A stretch of 64,000 bases of DNA from UBA1206 sp050953105 (GCA_050953105.1 JBMNMA010000001.1:186001-250000), one strand, 5' to 3'. Shown: positions 1 to 9,101, numbered from the stretch's first letter. The notes: a model not told the origin generated them from the sequence alone. Translations and numbers: made by a program.

Positions 1-167
1 CCCAGAAATTCCAGCCGTTCGTTGGAGGGGAGGGCGCCCTCGGCGGTGCGGTTTTCGTTGCAGTAGGATGCATGGGTGAGGGCGTTTACAAGAAGGGATT
101 TGTCGCCAAAGGTGTAGCCTATGGCTTTTTCAAGCTCACCGAAATCCTTAACCCTTCCCGTTTCCAT
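1..167 (-). CDS. rnc: Ribonuclease III (partial, N-terminal part)
   Basis: The translation from the ATG at 165-167 reads METGRVKDFGELEKAIGY, continues through a THASYCNEN stretch, and reaches NERLEFLG at the window edge. That last segment is the start of the RNase III signature helix (family consensus NERLEFLGDAVL) holding the catalytic acidic residues. RNase III cuts double-stranded RNA in rRNA and mRNA maturation. An AGGAG ribosome binding site lies at about 175-179. The start overlaps the 3' end of plsX by 20 bases, so the two are translationally coupled. Only about 55 codons are visible; the rest lies outside the window. In many Firmicutes acpP sits between plsX and rnc, and it is absent here. 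Confidence 0.93.
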   Translation of the reverse strand, partial: METGRVKDFGELEKAIGYTFGDKSLLVNALTHASYCNENRTAEGALPSNERLEFL

Positions 168-1179
168 TGTCGTTCTCCTTTTCTTCCACGGCTTCGTATA
201 TTCCCTCGGCGATTTTGCTTATAAGCCCGCTTTGATGGTAGTCCCTCGCCTGCCGTATAGTTGACATAATGCTTTTCGTCTCCGCCGAGCCGTGGCTTTT
301 GATAACCGGCTTAGAAAGTCCCAGAAAGGGGGCGCCGCCGTATTCCCGGTGGTCTATGCGGTGCTTGAAGTCGGCCATGGAGTCTTTTATCATCAGTCCC
401 GACAGACGGGTTACTGTATTTTTTTTGTAGATTTTTTTAAGGTTTGAAAGCAAAAACTGCCCCATACCCTCTATAAGCTTAAGGGCGATATTGCCGGTAA
501 AGCCGTCGCATACCACCACGTCGCAGAAGTTGGCGGTAATGTCCCTTGCTTCGCAGTTGCCCACAAAGTTAAGGTTGGTTTCCTTTAATTTGACATAGGT
601 TTCCCGATAGAGGGGGGTTCCCTTGGTTTCCTCGGTGCCGTTGTTTAACAAAGCCACCCGGGGGTTTGAAATCCCCATGACATACTGGCAATACAAACTG
701 CCCATCTGGGCGAACTGGACCAGTATTTCGGGGGTAACGTCTATATTCGCCCCCGAATCCACTATAATAAAGGGATTTTCGAAGTTTATTATCGCTCCCA
801 GCGCCGACCGGCGGATGCCCTTATGCCGTCTGACGATAAGGGTGGCGGCGGTATAAAGGGCACCGGTGTTGCCCGAGCTTATAAGCGCATCCCCTTTGCC
901 GTCACGCAACAGTTCGCAGGCGACGCAAACCGAGGAGTTCCGCTTTTCCTTTTGAACCACCGAGGGGGAGTCGGTCATTTCCACCCATACGGGGGTGTGG
1001 ACCACTTCTATATTAAGGCCGCTTGTATCCAGCTTTGCCAGAATGGGATCTATCTGTTCCCGGTCACCGGCAAAGATAAGGTCCACATCATATTTTTTGG
1101 CACCCTCCACCGCACCGGTTACCATTGAGTAGGGGGCATTGTCCCCCCCCATTGCGTCAACTATTACCTTGGTTTTCAC
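148..1179 (-). CDS. plsX: Phosphate acyltransferase PlsX
   Basis: PlsX makes acyl-phosphate from acyl-ACP, the first committed step of phosphatidic acid synthesis in Gram-positive bacteria, and acts peripherally at the membrane. The N-terminus carries the family hallmark VIVDAMGGDNAPYS, and further inside come SSGNTGALYTAA and VCDGFTGNIALKL, all typical. Start choice: an in-frame TTG exists at 1212, but a GTG at 1179 with GGAG 11 bases upstream puts the start four residues before VIVDAMGG, where PlsX proteins normally begin; a GTG at 1191 is the alternative. From 1179 the protein has 343 residues, a normal length. It overlaps topA by 23 bases and rnc by 20, so it sits mid-operon. Confidence 0.94.
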   Translation of the reverse strand: MKTKVIVDAMGGDNAPYSMVTGAVEGAKKYDVDLIFAGDREQIDPILAKLDTSGLNIEVVHTPVWVEMTDSPSVVQKEKRNSSVCVACELLRDGKGDALISSGNTGALYTAATLIVRRHKGIRRSALGAIINFENPFIIVDSGANIDVTPEILVQFAQMGSLYCQYVMGISNPRVALLNNGTEETKGTPLYRETYVKLKETNLNFVGNCEARDITANFCDVVVCDGFTGNIALKLIEGMGQFLLSNLKKIYKKNTVTRLSGLMIKDSMADFKHRIDHREYGGAPFLGLSKPVIKSHGSAETKSIMSTIRQARDYHQSGLISKIAEGIYEAVEEKENDNGNGKG

Positions 1180-3409
1180 GTATTTCTTCACTCCAGCCGC
1201 ATGCTTTATCAATGCAATAAATTAAATTCCTGTGTTTTTTCTTTAAAAGCATTTTGCCGCAGACGGGGCATTTTTCATTGGTGGGGGTATCCCAGCTTGA
1301 AAAATCGCAGTTGGGATAATCTTCGCAGGAATAGAAAATGCGCTTTGTCTTTGACTGCTTCATTACAATATTTTTGCCGCACTTGGGGCAGGCTACACCC
1401 GTTTCCTTGGTGTAGGGGCGTGTTGTCTTGCATTCGGGATAATTGCGGCAGGCGAAGAAGGGGCCGTAGGTACCCTTGCGAAGCACCATTTCACCGCCGC
1501 AGTTGGGGCATTTTTCGGCTGCCACAACCTCAGGCTGCTTTTCTTCCTTTTTGCTGCCGTCCTTATCAAGACGCTTGGTGTTTTTACAGTTGGGATAATT
1601 GGGGCAGGCGGCAAATTTGCCGTAGCGTCCCTCTTTAACCACCATACGGGCACCGCATTTTTCACAGATAATATCTGTTTCTATAACCGGCTTTTCGTAT
1701 TTAACCTTATCAAGAGCCTTATCGGCATACTCAAGCTGCTTTTCAAAGTCTTTATAGAAATCGTCTATAACCTTAAAGCGGGTAAGACTGCCTTCTTCAA
1801 CCTTGTCCAGGTTTTCTTCCATATTGGCGGTAAAGTCGTAGTCTATAATCTTGGGGAAGCACTGAACCATAAGCTTTGTGGTGATTTTACCAAGCTCGGT
1901 GGGTTCAAGGAACTTGCCGTTTCTGTTTACATATCCCCTTGAAATAATGGTGGATATGGTGGGGGTGTAGGTGGAGGGGCGGCCTATTCCCTTTTCCTCA
2001 AGCATTTTAATAAGCGATCCTTCGGTAAATCTTGAGGGGGGCTGGGTAAATTTCTGTTCAGGGGTTATTTCCTTTACCTCCACCACCTCACCGGTGTTTA
2101 AGGCAGGCAGCTTTTCGCCCTTTTCCTCGTCGGAATCTTCCTCGATTTCACCATACACCGCCATAAAGCCCATGAATTTTACCGTCCGGCCGGAGGCTTT
2201 GAACACATATCCGGCGGTGTTGATATCAACGCTTACCGTGTCGTATTCGGCGCTTTTCATCTGGCTTGCGATAAACCTTTCCCAGATAAGCTTGTAAAGC
2301 CGGTAGGAGTCGGCGGAAAGGCGGCCCTTAACCATGTCGGGGGTAAGGGACGGTTCGGTGGGGCGTATGGCTTCGTGGGCGTCCTGGGAGTTGCCCTTGG
2401 ATTTGTATACATTGGGTGTTTCGGGGTAGTATTTGTCACCGTAGGCTTTTACAATAAAGTCCTTTGCCTGGTCACGCGCTTCGCCGGATACCCTTACCGA
2501 GTCGGTTCTCATATAGGTGATAAGACCGTGCATTCCCTTGTCGCCGCCGAGATTTACGCCTTCATACAGCTCCTGCGCCAGGGACATTGTCTTTTGTGAG
2601 GGGAATGAAAAGCGGCGGTTTGCCTCCTGCTGCAAGGTGGAGGTGGTGAAGGGGGGTAACGGCTTGCGGAGCTTTACCGATTTTTTGATTTCCCCGACCG
2701 TCCAGGAAGAATGGCTGACGGCGTCAAGGACTTTGTCCACATCCGCCTTGGTGTTTAGTTCGGTTTTGCTATCCTTTGTGCCGTAGAATCTGGCGGTAAA
2801 TTCATCGCCCTTTTGATTTGTAAGACGGCTTGTTATGTTCCAGTATTCCTCGGGAACAAAGGCTTTTATTTCCTCGTCCCGTTCTACTATCATTCTTGTG
2901 GCTACCGACTGGACACGGCCTGCCGAAAGGCCGCTTTCGATTTTTTTCCAAAGAAAAGGAGAAATTTTATAACCTACCAGCCTGTCGAGGATACGCCTTG
3001 TCTGCTGGGAGTCCACCAGATTCATGTCGATATCCCTGGGGTGCTTTATTGCATCCTTTATGGCCGACTTGGTGAGGGAGTTGAATGTTATGCGCTTGGC
3101 CTTGTTAGAGTCAAGCTCAAGGGCCTGCATAAGATGCCAGCTTATGGCCTCCCCTTCCCGGTCGGGGTCGGTGGCAAGGAGAACAAGGTCTGCCTTTTTG
3201 GCTTCCTTTTTCAGTTCCTTTATAAGATCGCCCTTTCCCCGAATATTCATATATTTGGGTTCGTAGCCGTTTTCTATTTCAATTCCAAGGCGGCTTTTGG
3301 GAAGATCCCTCACATGGCCCTTGGATGAGGCTACCTTATAGCCCTTTCCTAATATGCTTTTAATGGTGGGCGCCTTAAAGGGCGACTCGATTATAAGCAG
3401 TATGTTCAT
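1157..3409 (-). CDS. topA: DNA topoisomerase I (type IA)
   Basis: Relaxes negatively supercoiled DNA through a 5'-phosphotyrosine intermediate. The 750 residues show a TOPRIM domain at the N-terminus (IIESPFKAPT around residues 6-15 with the conserved Glu, and DPDREGEAISWH at 81-92 with the metal-binding acidic residues). The catalytic tyrosine is Y299 in GLITYMRTDS. Four C-terminal zinc ribbons (CxxC pairs, roughly residues 585 to 740) give an extended nucleic-acid-binding tail. The usual ESPAKA motif reads ESPFKAP here, a mild deviation. The gene follows dprA by 28 bases and overlaps plsX at its 3' end. The dprA-topA order is common in Firmicutes. Confidence 0.97.
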   Translation of the reverse strand: MNILLIIESPFKAPTIKSILGKGYKVASSKGHVRDLPKSRLGIEIENGYEPKYMNIRGKGDLIKELKKEAKKADLVLLATDPDREGEAISWHLMQALELDSNKAKRITFNSLTKSAIKDAIKHPRDIDMNLVDSQQTRRILDRLVGYKISPFLWKKIESGLSAGRVQSVATRMIVERDEEIKAFVPEEYWNITSRLTNQKGDEFTARFYGTKDSKTELNTKADVDKVLDAVSHSSWTVGEIKKSVKLRKPLPPFTTSTLQQEANRRFSFPSQKTMSLAQELYEGVNLGGDKGMHGLITYMRTDSVRVSGEARDQAKDFIVKAYGDKYYPETPNVYKSKGNSQDAHEAIRPTEPSLTPDMVKGRLSADSYRLYKLIWERFIASQMKSAEYDTVSVDINTAGYVFKASGRTVKFMGFMAVYGEIEEDSDEEKGEKLPALNTGEVVEVKEITPEQKFTQPPSRFTEGSLIKMLEEKGIGRPSTYTPTISTIISRGYVNRNGKFLEPTELGKITTKLMVQCFPKIIDYDFTANMEENLDKVEEGSLTRFKVIDDFYKDFEKQLEYADKALDKVKYEKPVIETDIICEKCGARMVVKEGRYGKFAACPNYPNCKNTKRLDKDGSKKEEKQPEVVAAEKCPNCGGEMVLRKGTYGPFFACRNYPECKTTRPYTKETGVACPKCGKNIVMKQSKTKRIFYSCEDYPNCDFSSWDTPTNEKCPVCGKMLLKKKHRNLIYCIDKACGWSEEIRENQGNS

Positions 3410-3437
3410 AAATTCTCCTTATATTGATTTGGGTTAC

Positions 3438-4619
3438 TCAAAGTAAAATATATTTGCCGCTTTGGTCCTCGGCGATAATGCCGTAAAGTTCAAGGACTGT
3501 CAGTGAGGACATTACCTCCCCGGCGTCAAGGCCGGTTTTGGCCACCACCGCATCGGGATACATCCCGTCAACCCCGGTTAGGGCATCTATTATTGCCTTT
3601 TCGCAAGGCTCAAGTTCGCCTATATCCTTATTCAACCTGGGTTTGGGGTATGACACCTCTTTGCCGATTGTCAGTTCATGCTTTTCGGCCTTGACGGTGA
3701 TATTAAGCTGTTCGGTGCGGTAGGCAAAGGAGGGAATGCGGATTTTGTCGGGATATAAAAGCTCAAGCTTTGACAACACGTCCGACGGACGGTAGGCAAG
3801 ATTTACGCCTTTTTGAAGCAGCATGTTGGTGCCGGCGGACTGAACGCTCCCCGTAAGCCCCGGCAGGGCGTAAACGTCCTTTCCCTGCATTACCGCAAGG
3901 CGGGCGGTTATTAACGCCCCCGACTTTTCCCCAGCCTCGGTTACCACCGTGGCGGAGGACAGCCCCGATATTATACGGTTTCGTATGGGAAAATTATGAG
4001 CAAAGGTGGGGGCACCGGGATAATATTCGCTAAATACAAGTCCTTTTTCTATAATGTCGTGATACAATCCCTCGTTTTCCCTGGGATAGGGTTTGTCTAT
4101 TGCCGTGCCCAAAACGGCTATGGTGTAGCCGCCCTCCTCAAGGCAGCCCCGGTGGGCCTGACCGTCTACCCCCGATGCCATGCCGGAAACAACAACAGCT
4201 CCGGCGGCGGCAAAGGCTTTGGCGAAAAACAGGGTGGTCTTGCGACCGTATTCGGTCATGCTCCTGGTGCCAACGATTGATATAAGGCACTCGGCATTAA
4301 GGTTTTTAATATTGCCCCGGTAGTAAAGCACCGGCGGGGGCGAGGATATTATTCTTAGCCGTTCGGGGAAATATTCGTCATGGAAGGTAAGGATGCCAAC
4401 GCTCTTGGCTTTGCATTTTTCATATATTTCGATAGCCTTGTCAAGGCTTTTGTCCTCAAGGCGCTTTTTTTGTTTGTCGGTGAGGTAGCCGTATGAAGAA
4501 AAGTCGTCGGTATCATAAATTTCCCTTGCCGACGGGAAGGCCGACAGCAAAGTCTGATAACGGGGGTTTTCGGGGCCTAAGGCAAGGGAAAGCCAGATAT
4601 AATACACAGCTTTGTCCAT
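3438..4619 (-). CDS. dprA: DNA-processing protein DprA
   Basis: DprA protects incoming single-stranded DNA and loads RecA during natural transformation. The Rossmann-like core carries SIVGTRSMTEYGR, VVSGMASGVDGQAH, AVLGTAIDKPYPRE and NRIISGLSSATVVTEA followed by KSGALITA, the standard DprA blocks. The C-terminal 60 residues look like the winged-helix DML1-type domain. Start: the ATG at 4617-4619 has AAGGAG 9 bases upstream and lies just after the stop of the upstream methyltransferase gene; a longer reading from 4664 would overlap that gene and lacks a better site. From 4619 the protein has 393 residues. DprA is also widespread in species not known to be competent, so its presence does not prove competence. 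Confidence 0.95.
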   Translation of the reverse strand: MDKAVYYIWLSLALGPENPRYQTLLSAFPSAREIYDTDDFSSYGYLTDKQKKRLEDKSLDKAIEIYEKCKAKSVGILTFHDEYFPERLRIISSPPPVLYYRGNIKNLNAECLISIVGTRSMTEYGRKTTLFFAKAFAAAGAVVVSGMASGVDGQAHRGCLEEGGYTIAVLGTAIDKPYPRENEGLYHDIIEKGLVFSEYYPGAPTFAHNFPIRNRIISGLSSATVVTEAGEKSGALITARLAVMQGKDVYALPGLTGSVQSAGTNMLLQKGVNLAYRPSDVLSKLELLYPDKIRIPSFAYRTEQLNITVKAEKHELTIGKEVSYPKPRLNKDIGELEPCEKAIIDALTGVDGMYPDAVVAKTGLDAGEVMSSLTVLELYGIIAEDQSGKYILL

Positions 4620-4621
4620 GC

Positions 4622-5413
4622 TTATTCTCCTTTGCTTACCAGCTCTTTTCGTTTCATTTCCCACATTATTACCGTGGAGGCCGAGGCTACGTTAAGGCTT
4701 TCGGTTTTACCCGACATGGGGATAATCACCCGTCCGTTGCAAATGGCGGCGGTTTCCTCGGTAATCCCTTCCCCTTCGTTACCCAAAACAAAGGAGTCGG
4801 TGGGTAGTATATCGAACGTTCCCAGAGTCATGGTTTTGCCGTACAAGCAGGCGGCATATACGTTATAACCGCTTGCGGTGAGGTGTTTTACGGCTTCGGG
4901 AACGGAGGGAACGATGTTTATTTTTGAGGTGAAAATCGCTCCCATGGAGGCTCTTAGGGTTTTGGAAGAATAAATGTCGGCGCAGTCGGAACTTACGGTA
5001 ATTTCCTCAATACCCAATGAAGCCGCAGTGCGTATTATGGTGCCGAGGTTGCCGGTGTCACGAATTGATTCAAGAATTATTCCGCCGGGGCGGGGTGTGC
5101 TTTGGGTAATGTTTGAAAGGTATTTCGAAACACAATAAATCCCCTGGGGGGATTTTTCGGCAGTTATTTTTTCATAAACAGCGTCGGAAACGATATTAAT
5201 GACATCATCATAGGGGGAAAGAATTTTACCGTATTTTTTATATGCTTCTTCGGTGGCAAAAATCAGCCGGGGGGTATGTCCGGCTTTGATAAATTCCTCA
5301 AACAAATGAATACCCTCAAAGAAAAAGAGTTCTTTTTCCTCCCTTGCTTTGCGGTCTTTCAATGTATTTATTTCCTTGATTTTTTCATTTGCCCTTGACC
5401 CGATATAATTCAT
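4622..5413 (-). CDS. SpoU/TrmH-family RNA 2'-O-methyltransferase
   Basis: A SAM-dependent ribose methyltransferase of the SPOUT class, probably acting on 23S rRNA or tRNA. All three trefoil-knot motifs are visible: ESIRDTGNLGTIIRTA at about 115-130, FVLGNEGEGI at 208-217, and IPMSGKTESLNVASA at 231-245 with the conserved Asn/Ser. The N-terminal ~100 residues form the substrate-binding domain seen in RlmB/TsnR-like proteins, starting with KIKEINTLKDRKAREE. The length of 263 residues is normal. The exact target nucleoside cannot be read from sequence. It is the first gene of the methyltransferase-dprA-topA-plsX-rnc run, with its own strong promoter upstream, and its stop lies 2 bases before the dprA start. 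Confidence 0.92.
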   Translation of the reverse strand: MNYIGSRANEKIKEINTLKDRKAREEKELFFFEGIHLFEEFIKAGHTPRLIFATEEAYKKYGKILSPYDDVINIVSDAVYEKITAEKSPQGIYCVSKYLSNITQSTPRPGGIILESIRDTGNLGTIIRTAASLGIEEITVSSDCADIYSSKTLRASMGAIFTSKINIVPSVPEAVKHLTASGYNVYAACLYGKTMTLGTFDILPTDSFVLGNEGEGITEETAAICNGRVIIPMSGKTESLNVASASTVIMWEMKRKELVSKGE

Positions 5414-5454
5414 ATACAGTCAGGTTCCCCCGTAAAACAAAAACATACTATATA

Positions 5455-5483
5455 ATAATAGTATGCTTTTTGCGTATTGTCAA
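5455..5483 (-). promoter_or_regulatory. Vegetative promoter for the methyltransferase-dprA-topA operon
   Basis: On the minus strand TTGACA (5478-5483) and TATTAT (5455-5460) are separated by exactly 17 bases. The -35 box overlaps the prmC stop codon. The -10 box lies within a perfect 8-bp inverted repeat (CATACTAT at 5444-5451, ATAGTATG at 5458-5465). Confidence 0.8.
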
Positions 5484-6328
5484 TATTTTTTACCTAAAAT
5501 AACCCTTTCGATACCATTCAGGTCCTTAATAAGGGCGGTTTGGTAGCCGTGGTTTTGCATTATTTTTGACACATCCCCGGCCTGGTCGTATCCGAGTTCG
5601 AAAAGAAGGACACCTGTATCTTTGAGTATAATGCTTGAAAGTTCGGTTATCCGGCGATAGAATTTTAAGCCGTCCTCGCCGCCGTCAAGGGCTTCGTGGG
5701 GCTCGTATTGCACCTGCTGCTGAAGGAGCAAAATATCCCCGGAACGGATATAAGGGGGGTTGCATACAATAACATCCGCCTTTGTGCCGGTTTCCGAAAC
5801 AAAATCGTGGTAGTCATCCTCATCCAATACGTCAAAACGCTTTACTTTAACATTGGGAAAATCCTTTAAATTTTCCTCGGTATAGTTTAAGGCTTTATAG
5901 GACAGTTCAAGGGCGTAGCCGGTGACATCCGGCCGGCTTTGGGAAATGGCGGCGGAAATACACCCGGAACCCGAACAAAGGTCGGCAAAAACTCCGCCGG
6001 CAGGCAGGGCGGGGAGGGCGGCCTGAACCAGTATTTCGGTATCAAAGCGGGGGATAAAGCAGCCTTTGCCCACGTTAATCTTTCTGCCGAAAAACCAGCA
6101 GTTGCCGATAATATACTGGACGGGAAGGCCAAGTCCCAGCTCGTTTATCGCCTCGTCCATTTTCAACACGGTTTCCCTGGGTATTTCTTCGTTTTCCCTT
6201 AATAAAAGCTGGGATTTATCGATATCTAAAAAATTGCAGAGCAAAATATCGCAAAGAGGGCCTGCCTCTTCGCCGAAAAGGTCTTTTAATGTTTGGGTGG
6301 TTTGCTTTCTGTATTCGCCTGTCTTCAT
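5480..6328 (-). CDS. prmC: Release factor glutamine methyltransferase PrmC
   Basis: Methylates the Gln of the GGQ motif in peptide-chain release factors RF1/RF2. The class I methyltransferase core shows DLCSGSGCI at about 116-124 (SAM-binding loop) and the catalytic VCNPPYIR with NPPY at residues 190-193. FIPRFDTEIL at 91-100 corresponds to the usual IPRPDTE. The length of 282 residues is typical. The start ATG overlaps the DUF1385 stop (ATGA at 6325-6328), so the two genes are coupled. The DUF1385-prmC pair is common in Clostridia, usually followed by prfA, which is not next here. Confidence 0.95.
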   Translation of the reverse strand: MKTGEYRKQTTQTLKDLFGEEAGPLCDILLCNFLDIDKSQLLLRENEEIPRETVLKMDEAINELGLGLPVQYIIGNCWFFGRKINVGKGCFIPRFDTEILVQAALPALPAGGVFADLCSGSGCISAAISQSRPDVTGYALELSYKALNYTEENLKDFPNVKVKRFDVLDEDDYHDFVSETGTKADVIVCNPPYIRSGDILLLQQQVQYEPHEALDGGEDGLKFYRRITELSSIILKDTGVLLFELGYDQAGDVSKIMQNHGYQTALIKDLNGIERVILGKKY

Positions 6329-7383
6329 GAATTGGCTGTTTCCTCTGTTTTTAATTCGGCTTCTTGTATAACAGTTTCTTGGGTTTGATTGGCATCATCA
6401 GTTGCTATAGTTTCTTCAGTCTTTTCGGACGTTACTTCAAAACCCGGGAATTCGTCGGGAAGGGCGGATTTTAACGCCGCAATGGCTACTTCAATCATTT
6501 TGTCGTCGGGTTCTTTGGTGGTTACCCGCTGCATCCAAAGACCGGGGGCGGAAAATATGCGGGTGAGGGCATTGGAATGCTTACCCACATATATGATGTA
6601 TTCATATCCTATTCCCACCACAACGGGGAAGGTCAAGAGTCTGAGGGCAACCCGGATTAATAAGATTTTTTTCGGCAGCACGGCCCCGACAAGGATAGAA
6701 ATTATAAGCAGGACAAAAATAAAAGAGGTGCCGCAGCGGGGATGGAAGCGGGATTTTGCTTTAACATTCTCTACGGTCAGCTCCTCGCCCGCTTCATAGG
6801 CGAAAATGGATTTATGCTCCGCACCGTGGTAGGAAAACACCCGCTTTATATCCTTCATAAGGGACACCAGCAGGATATATGAAACAAATATAGCCATTTT
6901 AAACAGGCCTTCCACCAGGGCGAAAAGTCCGCCAAGGTTTACTATATACCGGTTTATCAGCTTGGTAACAAAAGCGGGGAGCCATATAAACAGGAAAAAC
7001 GCCAGAACAACGCCCAACACCACCGAAAGGGCGGTTATCAACGTCATAATGGATTTTCCGAAACGCTTTTCAAGCCATTTGCCGAACTTGCCCGGCTCTT
7101 CCATTTCAATACCAAGCATCTGGGCCGAGTCGGACAGGGTGGAAAAGGACAGAATCATCATTTCCACAAAGTTTACTATTCCCCTTATAAGGGGAACGCG
7201 AAAGATTTTATGTTTATTCTTAATTGATTTGACAGGTGATTTCTTTACCGTAATGCTACCGTCATACTTGCGGACGGCGGTGGCCACGGTGGTTTTGGAT
7301 TTCATCATTACCCCTTCCATAACCGCCTGACCGCCTACGGTGCCAAGCCGGGGATTGGGTGTGTTTTTATTGTTGCAGCCCAT
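6325..7383 (-). CDS. DUF1385 family membrane protein (YqhQ-like)
   Basis: A 352-residue integral membrane protein of unknown biochemical function. The N-terminus carries the family signature VGGQAVMEGVMM at about 17-28. At least four hydrophobic segments follow between about residues 110 and 265, with the conserved YHGAEHKSIFAYE and HPRCGTSFI blocks between them; the His/Glu/Cys residues there could bind metal. The C-terminal ~50 residues are acidic and Thr/Glu-rich, likely disordered. ATG at 7381-7383 is preceded by GAAAGGA. It is coupled to prmC by an ATGA overlap. The family regularly accompanies prmC/prfA or rho/rpmE in Firmicutes. Confidence 0.9.
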   Translation of the reverse strand: MGCNNKNTPNPRLGTVGGQAVMEGVMMKSKTTVATAVRKYDGSITVKKSPVKSIKNKHKIFRVPLIRGIVNFVEMMILSFSTLSDSAQMLGIEMEEPGKFGKWLEKRFGKSIMTLITALSVVLGVVLAFFLFIWLPAFVTKLINRYIVNLGGLFALVEGLFKMAIFVSYILLVSLMKDIKRVFSYHGAEHKSIFAYEAGEELTVENVKAKSRFHPRCGTSFIFVLLIISILVGAVLPKKILLIRVALRLLTFPVVVGIGYEYIIYVGKHSNALTRIFSAPGLWMQRVTTKEPDDKMIEVAIAALKSALPDEFPGFEVTSEKTEETIATDDANQTQETVIQEAELKTEETANS

Positions 7384-7414
7384 GTCTCAATCCTTTCGGT
7401 ATATTAAAAAACAC

Positions 7415-7443
7415 TTGAAATATTCACATTTGGGTATTATAAT
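7415..7443 (+). promoter_or_regulatory. Vegetative promoter for the RNHCP gene
   Basis: TTGAAA (7415-7420) and a perfect TATAAT (7438-7443) are separated by 17 bases, about 58 bases upstream of the RNHCP start. The region is divergent, with the DUF1385 gene on the other side. Confidence 0.75.
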
Positions 7444-7501
7444 ACATTGTAAGTAAAATGTATAGTATTTTTTGTAAATATTTTAAACTCTAAGGTGTTG
7501 T

Positions 7502-7831
7502 ATGGAAAACACCCTGTTTTCTAAAAACGATTCATCCTTTGTCTGCGCCAACTGCGGAAAATTTGTAGATAAGCTGGGGTATTCATCCCGAAACCACTGC
7601 CCGCACTGCCTTTGCTCCCTTCATGTGGATGTAAATCCCGGGGACCGGGCCAGCGAATGCGGGGGTGTAATGGTCCCCGTTGCCGTAACTATCGATTCAA
7701 AGCGGGGATTTGTAATTACCCACAAATGCAAAAAGTGCGGCTTTGTCCGTAACAACCGCAGCCAGAAGGACGACGACACGGATTTGCTTATTCATCTTTC
7801 CAACCCATACAATATTAAGCACACAAAATAA
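7502..7831 (+). CDS. RNHCP-domain zinc-ribbon protein
   Basis: A 109-residue protein with the family signature RNHCPHCLCSLHVD (about 32-45) followed by NPGDRASECGG. Two CxxC pairs bracket the domain (CANC near residue 14, CKKC near 80), as expected of a compact zinc-binding fold. Biochemical function is not established; the name comes from the conserved Arg-Asn-His-Cys-Pro string. The ATG at 7502 has AAGGTG upstream. The membrane-protein gene starts 19 bases after its stop and is probably co-transcribed. Confidence 0.88.
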   Translation: MENTLFSKNDSSFVCANCGKFVDKLGYSSRNHCPHCLCSLHVDVNPGDRASECGGVMVPVAVTIDSKRGFVITHKCKKCGFVRNNRSQKDDDTDLLIHLSNPYNIKHTK

Positions 7832-7850
7832 GGGCGAAAGGAAGCATATT

Positions 7851-8858
7851 ATGGATAACGGACAACCCCAGAAAAGCTATATGGAGTATCTGAACACTGC
7901 CTTGTGCTGCCTACTGGCCTTTGGCGGGAGTTATTTTATACTTCCGCAAAACGGGCTATTGTCCACCCTTATGCTTATAATCCCTATCGCCATCGCCTGT
8001 GCCCTGCTAAAAGCCAAATGGTATGTAAAGGTGTTTTCCTTTGCCGGGTTCGGTTTTATCATGTCAACCATCTACAACGAGGGCACTACCGCCAACGTGA
8101 TTACCGGCGTTATATGCGGAGTGCTGATTATCCTTGCAATGGTTGCGGTATGGCTTTTTAAGCAAAAAAAGCCGTTGTATATCATGGCAGGAGCGGTTAT
8201 TATAGCCGCAACGGCGGTGTTTCATGTTTTTGCTTTGGGAAATCCGGCGGTTGCCTTTAAGTCGGAACAAATTATTAAGGATTATTACAAGCAAACCTAC
8301 GACACCGAGGCGGTAACAATGTCCGGAGTTTATTACGACCGCAAGGCAGGGGTGTTCTGCGCCGACATATACGGCACCGACAATCCGGCGGAGGTTTATA
8401 CATTATATGCATACGGGGACACCGTAAACGAGTCATATAAAAGATATGCCGAACAGTCCCTTATGGCTAAAAAGCGGGCGGAAATTGTAAATTCCCTCCG
8501 CAAAGTTTACCCCAACACCTCCTTTAAGGTTGTTCAAAAATCAATTTCGGCATACCCGGAAGGGGTTATTTCACCGGCGGATACTACCGATTACTCAAGC
8601 CGTATGAGCTTTGCAATATATATCCCCTCGGATTTAACGGTTTTACAGTTTAAAGAACGAATAAGAACCTACACCCTTACATTGTGCAACGCCGACATAA
8701 ATGTTAATGATATTGACTTCTACGGCGGAATTGCCGACAAATATTACCGGATGGTAAATTATAAGCTGACGGCACTTCCCCAGGCATATAACCGTATACC
8801 GATATTTTCCAACATGACCGAGGAATATATCTGTCGTTCGGTTTTCCCGGAGTTTTAA
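7851..8858 (+). CDS. Membrane protein of unknown function
   Basis: Family not recognised. From the ATG at 7851 (AAAGGAAG upstream; an upstream in-frame start at 7743 would overlap the RNHCP gene) the protein has 335 residues. The first ~115 residues contain four to five hydrophobic segments, separated by short loops such as LKAKWYVK and KQKKP. The remaining ~215 residues are hydrophilic, with FKSEQIIKDYYKQTYD and a Tyr-rich C-terminal part, and probably form a domain outside the membrane. There are no catalytic motifs I can name. A strong terminator follows at 8884. Expression is probably from the RNHCP promoter. Confidence 0.75.
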   Translation: MDNGQPQKSYMEYLNTALCCLLAFGGSYFILPQNGLLSTLMLIIPIAIACALLKAKWYVKVFSFAGFGFIMSTIYNEGTTANVITGVICGVLIILAMVAVWLFKQKKPLYIMAGAVIIAATAVFHVFALGNPAVAFKSEQIIKDYYKQTYDTEAVTMSGVYYDRKAGVFCADIYGTDNPAEVYTLYAYGDTVNESYKRYAEQSLMAKKRAEIVNSLRKVYPNTSFKVVQKSISAYPEGVISPADTTDYSSRMSFAIYIPSDLTVLQFKERIRTYTLTLCNADINVNDIDFYGGIADKYYRMVNYKLTALPQAYNRIPIFSNMTEEYICRSVFPEF

Positions 8859-8883
8859 TATAACCGAATATATTTATATCGTA

Positions 8884-8917
8884 AACAAGCTGCTTTTGCA
8901 GCTTGTTTTTTTGTTTT
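8884..8917 (+). terminator. Rho-independent terminator
   Basis: AACAAGCTGC pairs with GCAGCTTGTT across a TTTT loop and is followed by a T-rich run. It lies 26 bases after the membrane-protein stop. Confidence 0.85.
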
Positions 8918-9101
8918 ATCAATTAATTCGCCGCAGTCGAGCAGAAATGCCATACAGTAGCTTCAACAACAAGCAGAAATGTTTTTACTATGATATTTCG
9001 TCTTTATTGCTTATATTGAAAAAATGCCGAACACCATGTAACAAATAAGGAAATTCCACGAAACTTTTTGGTTTTTTTGTTAATATTAATGTGTTTTTTC
9101 A

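Noticed and set aside
4620..4664. Longer dprA start at 4664
   Set aside because: It would overlap the upstream methyltransferase gene, while the ATG at 4619 has a far better ribosome binding site.
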